Shown: positions 22,839 to 32,400 of the stretch, piece after piece
How the letters are laid out: each line of letters opens with the position of its first letter
How positions within the stretch are numbered: the stretch's first letter is position 1
NCBI RefSeq assembly: GCF_003236175.1
Contig: NZ_QKTW01000022.1
Coordinates: forward strand, 1-64,000
Direction of reading: 5' to 3'
DNA: 64,000 bases
Source of the DNA: Taibaiella soli
Lineage (GTDB): Bacteria; Bacteroidota; Bacteroidia; Chitinophagales; Chitinophagaceae
The notes under the pieces: generated by a model
Seen by the model: the letters and a program-made list of their open reading frames with translations, nothing else
What the model was told of the DNA's origin: nothing
Databases searched by the model: none
Program-made: the position numbers and the translations under genes

Positions 22839-23887
22839 GCGAAAAAGGTAAAGGCAGTATGCTACTGCCATTAGGTATTGGTGCTGGTCTGCTTATACTG
22901 CTCACCAGCATGAAAAAGAAGGAAGCAGCACCCGTGACGGCTGCAATACCCGATGATGCCGCTTCTTTGCTACCACAGGTTAATGCTGGAGAAGCTGCCA
23001 TGCCGCAGATCGACCCGGCACCGGCACCTTCGTATGCGCAGGCGCAAGCAAAAACAGCACCTTCGGAAGATAGTGATGAGGAAGGCCGCGAAGACCCCGA
23101 AGCTGGCGAAGCGGATAAAGAGGAAGAAGACCCAGAAGCAGAAAGCGCAGATGAAGATGAGGGTGACAGCAGTTATTCATCTTCTTCAGGTAGCCGTAGT
23201 GGCGGCGGAGGTAATTATACGCCTTACAGTCCTTCTGCCTCTATCAATACCAGCCGGCAGGCTACTTCTTTACCAGCGAATACAGCACAAGCAACCACCT
23301 ATTTTGCTAACAGCAAACCGGTGATCGGCAATAAGGCAATCCGATTCCAGTCTGACCAGGCAAAACTACTGGCCATGCAGAAAGCCCGCAACAATAAAAG
23401 CCTTCGTTTCCAATCCGACCAGGCTAAAAAGTTTGCGCAGCGTTCCGGTGTGAAAAATCCAAACCCGTTGATTATTGGTAATGGCAAGCCAAGAATGGGG
23501 GCGCAGCTTCCGGCCTCTTACCGTCCCGGTGCCACTACTGCCATTCAGCAGCCAATAGCTATTACAAGCCAGTCCATCACTACTCCGGCAGCAGTCCCTG
23601 CGGTTAGCCAGTCAACCATCTTCCCATTGAAGTTTGGTACGACCAGCGCCTATGTAAAAGAAGTGCAACGGAAGTTGGGTGTGTCTGCAACGGGCTATTT
23701 CGGAACCATGACCAGGGCGGCCATACTGAAACGCTTCCGTGTTTCTGAAATTTCCGAAACCCTGTACAGACAGATCATTACCGGCAAGGCTCCGGTAGCG
23801 GTGCTGTCAAAGAAGCCGGTGCCAAAGATCATCCGCAAAGTAAGTAAGCCGATTCCCCAAAAACACAAAATCGTTAAACGAAAATAA
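22835..23887 (+). CDS. Acidic membrane-anchored protein with peptidoglycan-binding-like module
   Basis: This 350-residue protein has a membrane helix at 8-26. A strongly acidic segment at 80-125 (many E, D and S) leads into a serine/glycine linker. Two copies of R-F-Q-S-D-Q-A-K follow near 168 and 190, and one PG-binding-like module spans about 265-315 (F-P-L-K-F-G-T and Q-R-K-L-G-V-S, then F-R-V-S-E-I-S-E-T-L-Y-R). The module matches the repeats of the 19471 gene. Its lysine-rich C-terminus ends K-R-K. Likely exposes the wall-binding module across a membrane. Confidence 0.65.
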   Translation: MSEKGKGSMLLPLGIGAGLLILLTSMKKKEAAPVTAAIPDDAASLLPQVNAGEAAMPQIDPAPAPSYAQAQAKTAPSEDSDEEGREDPEAGEADKEEEDPEAESADEDEGDSSYSSSSGSRSGGGGNYTPYSPSASINTSRQATSLPANTAQATTYFANSKPVIGNKAIRFQSDQAKLLAMQKARNNKSLRFQSDQAKKFAQRSGVKNPNPLIIGNGKPRMGAQLPASYRPGATTAIQQPIAITSQSITTPAAVPAVSQSTIFPLKFGTTSAYVKEVQRKLGVSATGYFGTMTRAAILKRFRVSEISETLYRQIITGKAPVAVLSKKPVPKIIRKVSKPIPQKHKIVKRK

Positions 23888-24058
23888 ATGCAGCAGCAAA
23901 CTAATACAGGTTGGTATGTATTGGGTGGCATTGCACTGCTCTGTATGATTGGCTACAATATGGGACGGCCTGAAAAGCCGGGTTTACCTGTATTGGATAG
24001 CAGCGCAGCCCCTGATACCGCAGCAAATTCAGAGATCATCATTACCCCCGGCAAATAA
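23888..24058 (+). CDS. 56-residue single-pass membrane protein
   Basis: This small gene starts at ATG 23888, immediately after the previous stop, and has one hydrophobic segment at about residues 8-24 (Y-V-L-G-G-I-A-L-L-C-M-I-G-Y). A short polar tail ends P-G-K. The tight spacing and same strand argue that it is real. Size and topology suit a virion membrane peptide or a lysis accessory; no family recognised. Confidence 0.6.
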   Translation: MQQQTNTGWYVLGGIALLCMIGYNMGRPEKPGLPVLDSSAAPDTAANSEIIITPGK

Positions 24059-24067
24059 TTTGTTTTT

Positions 24068-24787
24068 ATGGCACTTCGTACACAATCCTTTCCTTCTATC
24101 AATGCAACCAGTCCGTTTTCCCTGAACGATATGCTCACTTTTCTGAACCGGATCAAAGCTACATGGTTGCCGTATTTCCGTCAGGCGGCGGCTGTGACTG
24201 GTTTACCTGTACAATTACTGGTAGCCAAATCAGCCGTGGAAAGCGGGGGCAAACAACATACCACTAACAGTACTTATGTTGGTCTGATGCAGATCGGCAA
24301 GACAACCATAGCCGATTGCCTGAACTACCTGCAAGGAACAATGTATGCGGATGGGAAGAAATGGATTGCCCCTGCCGGGGTCATTGCAAAAGCCATTCCA
24401 ATTATACAAAAATCATTTCCTTCTTTCGGCAAGGGCGGTGCCGTAAGTAAAGACGCAGCCTTTGCCCTGGCTAAATCCAATACTACCGCCGGAGCAGAGT
24501 TTAACGTGCTGATGGGTGCTATTTATTTACAGTTTCTCTGCCAGAACCCGAAGTTTATAGACGGCAGCATACTGCGATTGGACAAGGTGATGAGCGCCTA
24601 CAATACTGGGCCGAACTATAGCTTTTATAAAACACCGGTATCCGATACCACAGGACTTGTGAAAGTAATACGCAGCTCCGGTTTGTCTTCGGGCAAAAAG
24701 CAGGAAACCAGCAACCATATCCTGAAATTCTGCGGTGTTGGCGGGGCTTTCGACCTGCTGTTCAACAACAAATTTTCACTTATTTAA
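24068..24787 (+). CDS. Lytic transglycosylase-like protein
   Basis: This 239-residue protein has a lysozyme-fold core. The helix L-L-V-A-K-S-A-V-E-S-G-G-K near residues 56-68 supplies the likely catalytic glutamate (in E-S-G), and G-L-M-Q-I near 77-81 is the second typical SLT motif. There is no signal peptide. Enzymes of this kind cleave peptidoglycan between MurNAc and GlcNAc. Paired with membrane-anchored PG-binding proteins upstream, it could open the wall during particle entry or exit. Alternatively it is an autolysin. Confidence 0.75.
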   Translation: MALRTQSFPSINATSPFSLNDMLTFLNRIKATWLPYFRQAAAVTGLPVQLLVAKSAVESGGKQHTTNSTYVGLMQIGKTTIADCLNYLQGTMYADGKKWIAPAGVIAKAIPIIQKSFPSFGKGGAVSKDAAFALAKSNTTAGAEFNVLMGAIYLQFLCQNPKFIDGSILRLDKVMSAYNTGPNYSFYKTPVSDTTGLVKVIRSSGLSSGKKQETSNHILKFCGVGGAFDLLFNNKFSLI

Positions 24788-24798
24788 GATTACAAGCC

Positions 24799-25461
24799 AT
24801 GAGCCTTATTCATATAGATCATCCCAATATTCCGGTGGGTATCCGCGCAGCCTTTGCCCAAAAGGTTACTGATATTGCCGCCGGGCTTCAAATAGACCCC
24901 AATTGGCTGATGCAGGTTATGTACGCAGAAAGCAAGCTGAAAGCATCTGCGCAGAACATACAAAAAGGCAGGCTGATAGCTGCGGGTCTGTTGCAATGGA
25001 CATCGGCCAGTGGCGCACCTGGCGCACCGCAAAGCATGTTGCAGCGGAACCATTTACAGCAGCTCGATTGGGTAAAAGAATATTTTAAGCCCTACCGGGG
25101 TAAAATGCACAGCTATTTTGATGTGTACCTGGTCACGTTCTTTCCGGCGGCAGTTGGTAAGCAGGATAATTATGTGTTCTCCACCAGCAGACTGTCCGCT
25201 TCCCTGATTGCCAGCCAGAACCCTGCCGTAAATATTGTCAAAGACGGCAAGATCACAATGGCGGAGTTCAAGCAGTATGTTTGGAACAGTACACCGTACG
25301 GTGTTCGTGGTCTGGTCTTCAAAGCGCAGCAGGTTATCCAGGACGTGAAGCAGGAAGCTAAGGACGTGATTACCGACATAAAGGATAATACCGACACAGT
25401 AGCCAAAGCAATAGGAGGCATTGCGACCATTGCGGCTTTTTTTTTCTCATCAGGCATTTAA
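24799..25461 (+). CDS. Second lysozyme-fold protein
   Basis: This 220-residue protein has the helix P-N-W-L-M-Q-V-M-Y-A-E-S-K near residues 33-45, with E43 the likely catalytic residue. It also has G-L-L-Q-W-T near 59-64, the SLT-like motif found in phage virion lysins. A long helical C-terminus (about 175-205) leads to a final short hydrophobic stretch (A-A-F-F-F-S) that may be a membrane tail. It starts 12 nt after the first transglycosylase gene. Different from it in sequence, so the block encodes two distinct muralytic proteins. Confidence 0.7.
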   Translation: MSLIHIDHPNIPVGIRAAFAQKVTDIAAGLQIDPNWLMQVMYAESKLKASAQNIQKGRLIAAGLLQWTSASGAPGAPQSMLQRNHLQQLDWVKEYFKPYRGKMHSYFDVYLVTFFPAAVGKQDNYVFSTSRLSASLIASQNPAVNIVKDGKITMAEFKQYVWNSTPYGVRGLVFKAQQVIQDVKQEAKDVITDIKDNTDTVAKAIGGIATIAAFFFSSGI

Positions 25462-25479
25462 AGGAAAAGCAGCACTGAC

Positions 25480-26244
25480 ATGAAACCTGTAAAAATAGCG
25501 GCGTATGGTGGCGGGATTAATTCCACGGCTATGATCGTTGCCCTTACCCTGAATGGCACGAAGCTGGATGCCATTCTGTTTTCCGATACCGGAGCAGAAA
25601 AACCGGAAACTTATGCTTTCATCAGGCGATTTAATAAATGGCTGCGTAAGCATGGACAAGCAAGGATTACCGTTATCAGACGTGTTTCAAAAAATGGGGA
25701 TGCAAAGACTTTGGAACAGCACTGCCTGCACTACCGGCAACTGCCCTCCATTGCTTATGGACATAAACAGTGTTCACATAAGTTCAAAATAGCCCCGCAG
25801 GAAAAGTGGGTTAACCATTTTGCAAAGGCAAAGAAGAGCTGGAAGAACCAAAGGGCAGTAATCAAATATATAGGCTTTGATGCCGGTGAAGTCCGTCGCG
25901 TGCGACCCGGTGACAAGAAATACAATCCCTGCTATCCCCTTATTGAATGGGGCTGGGATAGAAATCGCTGTAAACAGGAAATAATAAATGCCGGGTTATG
26001 TCTGCCACCCAAATCGAGCTGCTTTTTCTGCCCTAATATGAAACGCGGAGAAATCCTGTCACTGCCTGCCGAACTACAACAAAGGGCTGTTTCACTGGAA
26101 CGTAATGCCAAAGAGACGCTACGTGAAATTAAAGGATTGGGCAGGCATTACCGGTGGGAAGATTTATTGAATGCCGACAAGGAACAACTCAAATTATTTG
26201 ACGACCTGGAGATGTATGAAGCGCCTTGTTCCTGTACCGATTAA
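25480..26244 (+). CDS. PAPS-reductase-like (PP-loop) protein
   Basis: This 254-residue protein has Y-G-G-G-I-N-S-T-A near residues 8-16, a variant of the S-G-G-x-D-S pyrophosphate loop of adenylylsulfate reductases and ATP-alpha hydrolases. It also has C-S-H-K-F-K-I near 96-102 and C-F-F-C near 184-187, suggesting a metal or Fe-S site. Homologues occur in many phages and in DndC-type DNA phosphorothioation. A role in nucleotide or DNA sulfur modification is plausible but unproven. It follows the muralytic genes on the same strand. Confidence 0.75.
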   Translation: MKPVKIAAYGGGINSTAMIVALTLNGTKLDAILFSDTGAEKPETYAFIRRFNKWLRKHGQARITVIRRVSKNGDAKTLEQHCLHYRQLPSIAYGHKQCSHKFKIAPQEKWVNHFAKAKKSWKNQRAVIKYIGFDAGEVRRVRPGDKKYNPCYPLIEWGWDRNRCKQEIINAGLCLPPKSSCFFCPNMKRGEILSLPAELQQRAVSLERNAKETLREIKGLGRHYRWEDLLNADKEQLKLFDDLEMYEAPCSCTD

Positions 26245-26265
26245 CAAATACTATTCATAAAACAC

Positions 26266-26475
26266 ATGGCGAGCATAACAATAACGCATCAATCAGAAAG
26301 AACAAAGCACCGCTTTACAGTAAAGAATCCTGATAGCCTTACGCAAACAGAAGTCAACCGTATTTGCCAGAATATGTTCGTACAGGCAATATTTGTCAAT
26401 GGCAAATATTATGAACCCAATAAGCCCTTAGATCGCGACAAATATTTCAAGAAACTGATGAGGGGACTTAAATAG
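26266..26475 (+). CDS. Small hypothetical protein before the giant methyltransferase-helicase
   Basis: This 69-residue basic protein has an alpha/beta pattern (S-I-T-I-T-H and a helix T-Q-T-E-V-N-R-I-C-Q-N-M-F). Its stop overlaps the GTG start of the next gene by 1 nt, so it is co-translated. No known domain. Confidence 0.6.
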   Translation: MASITITHQSERTKHRFTVKNPDSLTQTEVNRICQNMFVQAIFVNGKYYEPNKPLDRDKYFKKLMRGLK

Positions 26476-29400
26476 TGAAAAATAGATTGGGCAAAGGAAA
26501 GCAGATCGTTTATCTCGATCTCTTTAGCGGTGCAGGTGGCTTTGCTTTAGGACTAAAGCAAGCAGGTTTCAGGTTCTCTGAACACTATTTTTCTGAGATT
26601 GACGCACATGCCGTAGCCAACTATCAATATAATTTTCCTCATGCCCGTCAACTTGGAGATATTAGGAACATCGGCAAGACTGCGATCACAGCACCGGATA
26701 TTATCAGCTTCGGTTCTCCCTGCCAGGACATCAGCATCGCTGGCGGGCGCAAAGGGCTTAAAGGTAAAAGGAGCAGTCTTTTCTTTGAAGCCGTCCGGCT
26801 CATCAAAGCATACCGACCCCGTGTATTTCTGTTTGAGAACGTCAAAGGGCTGTTCAGTTCCAATGGCGGGAAAGACTTTGAAATCGTCCTTGAAACGCTT
26901 GCCGACATTGGGCTTTATGAGATACAATGGCAGTTGCTTGATACAGCCTGGTTTCTTCCCCAACACCGTCAGCGCATCTACCTTGTCGGACATCTTAGAG
27001 GATCGTCCTGCCCGCAAATATTTCCTGTCCCCACGGGCGATCAATTACCTGAAAAGATCGGAAGCAAGGGGCAAGGGGGCAAAGATATTGCCTCAACGAT
27101 AACCAGTACCTACAGCAAGGGAGTACATGGTCGGGGTGAAACATATATCCGCAGCAAAGCCGGTATCAGGCGGCTGACACCAGTGGAGTGCGAACGCTTG
27201 CAGGGCTTCCCGGACAACTGGACGCAGTACGGCTCGTATGAAGGCCAAACAAAAGAAATATCGGATACACAACGCTATAAACTATTGGGGAACGCTGTCA
27301 GCGTAGCAGTAGTAAAGGTTGTAGCCCGGAAATTAAGATCAAACCCCGATAAAGAACTAAGCGGTATCATGAAAAGCAAAACTGCAACTCCGGTAGAAAT
27401 AAGATTGCCTGTAACGAGGGAAGATTTTGTTGCCATTATGCAACAGGATTTGACCGCACAGAAGCACCACACCAAACTTACAGTAGAAAAGCTGGCGGCG
27501 GCTCTGGCCATTACCGATAAGACCGAAGTAAAGGAACTCACGGAGCTGGCTATTGTCCGCTGTGCAAGGGAATTGGCGCAAGGCAAAGGGACGCTCCGGG
27601 ATCGTTATGATAAAATTGTTACCCTGTATAAAAGCCAGGTCAATTTAAGCCACCGCACAAGTATGAGTATGCTTCTCCAGCAATATTCCACACCCGCACC
27701 CATCGGTTTTTTGATGGGTATTTTTGCAGGGCTGGATAAGCTGCACCAGGTCGGCGGTTATGGCTTTGAGCCTTCTGCCGGTAATGGCCTGCTCACCATA
27801 GCTGGCAGGCCGGAGCGTATTTATGTAAACGAAGTGGATGAAGTACGCAACCGCAACCTGAAGACTCAGGGATTTGCAAACGTATGGAACCGGGACGCTT
27901 CCGAAGCATTTTCGTATAGCGACATCGGCAATACATTTTCAGCAGTAGTTACGAACCCGCCATTTGGCACACTGCGTAAGTCGGTCTTTTTCGATACCTA
28001 TAAGATTAATACCCTTGATGGCCTCATGGCATTGAAAGCGTTGGAATCCATGAGCAGGGATGGCCGTGCTGCGGTCATTATGGGTGGCCATACCCGCTGG
28101 GGAAAACACGGGCGCATACAAGGAGGCCGAAACCGTATCTTCTTTAATTACCTCTATAACCGTTATCATGTCCTTGATGTCATCAATATCAACGGGCGAA
28201 ATTTATTTTCCCGGCAAGGGACTTCTTTTAATACCCGCATCATTCTCATTAACGGCAGGAAAGCAGTTGCGGGTGGCGTAGCCCCTTTGTATAATCCGCA
28301 GCATGATAAGATCGCCAACACTTTTGATGACCTCTATGATCGCTTTACAACAGCAATGGAGCAGCTAACACCACAAACTAAAGAGCCATACATGAGTACA
28401 CTGGCGAAACGCTACGAACAAAAGTACCTGCCGCTGAAAGAGCGGTACGAAGGCAGGCTCATTTTGCTGCGTAACGATATGCACTATGAAGTTTACGGTA
28501 GTGATAAAGGAACAGAAATATTTGATGTGGCGCAGATAACCCAATCGAATGTTTCCGCGCATTTTGATTACAAGGGCGATGGAATATTACTGCTGCGGCT
28601 ACCGGCAGAAGGCAGGCAATGGATTGATGACGTTTTACGCAAATCAGGAAAGCCTTACGCCATGATTGACGAACTGGAAAAGCCCGAAGCACCAACACAA
28701 CAAAAATCAATGATAATGAAAACCCGCGCTGAAAAATATAAACAATACCGGAAGCTGGAACGGATGCTGGAGATAGAACCCCGTTTTGATGAGATTATTA
28801 TTTATCAGGAAGGTAATATTTACGAAGTGTACGGGCAAAGCGTCCCTTACCTGTGTCGGAATTTTGACCTGAAGCCTGAAGATGAATTTCTCTATGCCCG
28901 TAAAGTAATAGAAGCTGTTCGCATTCCCGGAGAACGGGTACTGGCGATCAAAGCCCAACTGGAGAAAGATAAGTTTCGTGTCGTTATCTACAATAATACA
29001 ACTAAAGAGGAAGTAGATAGTGACCTTGCTGAATTGGAGCGGGAAGCCGCTGCCTTTATGAAAATGGTGAAGGACGAAGGTCTGGGCGCACCCTATCAGC
29101 CAGCTTCCGATGCCTGCGTGGTACTTGATACTCAGGTGCCGGACAGCATGGCCTTTGAAACGCAGGAAGCAGTCGCACTGATCGAACGGGAAGTGGGCGG
29201 CGATATTGACAATTTTGTACGCGACCGCCTGGGCTACCGCACTAAGCTGGAGATGTGCAAAGCACTGTCCGCTGAACAGATTGATGCCGTTGCAATGGCT
29301 ATCTATAATATTGAGGCAAGGGGGCAGGGCATGGTGATCGGCGACCAGACCGGTATCGGTAAAGGCCGAGTTGCTGCATCTATTATCCGTTATGGCTGCC

Positions 29401-32400
29401 AGCAAGGGCTAACCCCTATTTTTCTCACCGAAAAGGCCAACCTGTTTTCTGATATATACCGTGACCTTGCAGCGATTGGCAGTGCCAACCTGCGGCCATT
29501 TATCGTTAACAGCAGGGAACCCAAAAGCGATGTTAAGGATGAGGACGGCAATGTAATATACCAGGCACTACCGCCAAGTGAGCAATCGGAGGTTTTTAGC
29601 AGCGGGAAAATTCCGGTACAATTCGATTTTGTGTGCGCTACTTATACGCAATTCAATAGTGCTGAAAAGAAGCCCCTCAAGCCCAATTTTCTGAAAACAA
29701 TTGCTGAGGATAATATTTTTATCATGGATGAGGCGCATAACAGTTCCGGCTCCTCACAAACAGGTATGTTCTTGCAGGATGTGGTACGCCTGACAAGGGG
29801 CGTGGCTTTCCTTTCGGCCACCTTTGCCAAACGCCCGGACAACATGCCCATTTATGCGTTACGTACGGCCATTTCTGATAGCAACCTGAGCAGCGAAAGC
29901 CTGATATATTCTATCACTAAAGGGGGCGTTGCTTTACAGGAAGTCCTGTCTGCGCAGTTAGTTCAGGAAGGACAGATGTTGCGCCGCGAAAGAAGCTACG
30001 AAGGTGTAGAGGTCAACTATATAACACTGGATGATAAAGCCGCCGAACATCGGGCTATCTCTGACAATATCACCCAGGTGATGAGGGATATTATTGCTTT
30101 TCAGAAAGAGTATATTAATGCAGAGGTAAGCGCACTGGACGAGGAGGCAGCAAAGGATGGCGAAGAAGTAGCAATCCGTGAAGGCACCTCGGAGGCGGGC
30201 GTAGATAATGAACCTTACTTCAGCAAGATATTCCAGGTTATCAACCAGATGCTTTTTTCGTTGAAAGCCGAAGCGGTAGCCGAGCAGGCAATCATGCGCC
30301 TGAAGGAAGGCAAAAAGCCGGTGATTGCATTTTCATCCACTATGGGCAGTTTTGTGGAGGAACTTGTCACACAATCCGAAATGACCTCTGGTGATGATAC
30401 GGTAATCGAAACCGATTTTTCGCAGGTACTGCGCAAAGGGCTGGAAGGCGTACTGCGTTATACGGTTAAATTGCCGGATGGTACACCAAGTCACCATTCG
30501 TTTGAAGTCAAGGAACTATCCTTGTTGGCTCAGATCGAATACAAGCGTATAGAAACGCTGATCGACACCGTTTCCACCGGCATTACCATTAGCCCTATTG
30601 ATGTAATCATCAAGCATATCAGGCAGGCCGGTTTTACAGTTGCGGAAGTTACAGGACGTAAATACGAACTGCATTTAAATGAAGATAACTCAAAAGGGAT
30701 AGTCCATACCCGCAGGCGGTTAAATACCAATGATGCTTTCCGGCTGTTCAACAATAACGAAGCCGATGTACTGCTCATTAATCAGGCAGGATCTACCGGC
30801 GCGTCTGCTCATGCGATACCGACTGCCAAAGTCCCTGCGACCGCGGTAAAGCAAAGGGTTATGATCGTATTGCAGGCAGAACTGGACATCAACACGGAAG
30901 TACAGAAGAGGGGAAGGATCAACCGTACCGGACAGATTTCTAAGCCGATCTATGATTATGTTACCTCTGCGGTGCCTGCGGAGCTGCGTATGATGATGAT
31001 CCTGCAACGTAAACTCAAGAGCCTGGATGCCAATACCACTTCCAACCAGCGGCAGTCAAACAAAATCCTGAGTGTGCCGGACTTCCTCAATAAATACGGG
31101 GATAAGCTGGTTGCAGAATACCTTGCCGAACGCCCAGATATAAACGATCTGCTGGATCACCCGGTTGCTATAAAAGGTACCGACAAAAGGAATGAGAATG
31201 ATTCGCTTGTAGATGCTGCTGTTAAAGTAAGCGGACGGGTGGCAGTGCTGTCCACGCAGATGCAACAGGAGTTCTATGATGAAATGTCGCTGAAATATGA
31301 TGAGTATATCGAGTACCTGAAGCAGACCGGTGAATATGACCTGGAAGTAGAGGCAATGAACCTCGAAGCCGAAACGGTAGCCACCAGCATTATTAAAATG
31401 GGCAAAGGGGCGCAAAGCGTTTTTGGCAAGGACAGTATTTTGGAAAAGGTAAATGTAAATGTGCTTCGCAAGCCTTTTACTGCAACTGAACTCAATAACC
31501 TGCTCACCGATTCGCTTGGTGGCAGGACGGCTTTGGAGATACAGCAGGAGTTGATAAATGAATTTCAGAAGTATGGTAGCGTGATCCTCGAAGAAGAACA
31601 GAAGGAGGTTAATGAGCAGATAGATAAACTGCTCAAGAATGTACAGCAGGAAAAGAAAATTAAAAAGCTGTCTGAGGATATGGAAGCCTGGCGTAAGGCA
31701 ATCAGTGAACGGGAGGCAGAACTAGAAGATATCCGAAGGAAAAAACTGGCACAGGCGACCAAAAAAGCATCTGATCGTAAACTGTACCTCAATAGGATAT
31801 TGCCTTTCTTTTATATAGGCCAGGTACTGAATTATCCCGTTCGCTATATCGGCGAAGTTGATCTTGTGCCATCTGTATTTGTGGGCTATCTGATTGACTG
31901 GAAAAAGAAAAACCCTTTTGCGCCTTCCAATATCAAGCTGCGTTTTGCGATCTCTAACAGCAACAAGTATATTGTTATACCGGCATCCAACGCAGAAGCA
32001 ATTACTTCTATAATCGGCGCAAGTGACAAGGACGATCCCATAGACCGGTTTGCCTTATTGGATAATTGGGAACAATGGATCAATAACAGCTATGTTGACC
32101 GGCAGATAAGGTATATCATCACCGGTAATCTGCTACAGGCTTTTGCTGACCATCCTGGTAAGCTCATCAGCTATACGACTTTGGATGGGCAGGTGAAAAA
32201 GGGCATCCTTATGTCCGAGTACTGGAATCCGTATGAACAGCTAAAGGATAAAGTTTCGGTACCGATTATCAAGGCACTCCCCCTGATCCGTTCCCTTACC
32301 AATGGAAATTCCATCAACACCAATACCGGGATCGGGATATTCCGTGTCAGCAGTTCATCTTTTAAACTCATCGTTTCAGCTTCCCGTTCCAGCAGTGGTG

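Noticed and set aside
22953-23324. 123-codon frame within the acidic membrane protein gene
   Set aside because: Arises from the GAA/GAT-rich acidic region read in another frame; lysine/arginine repeats without structure.
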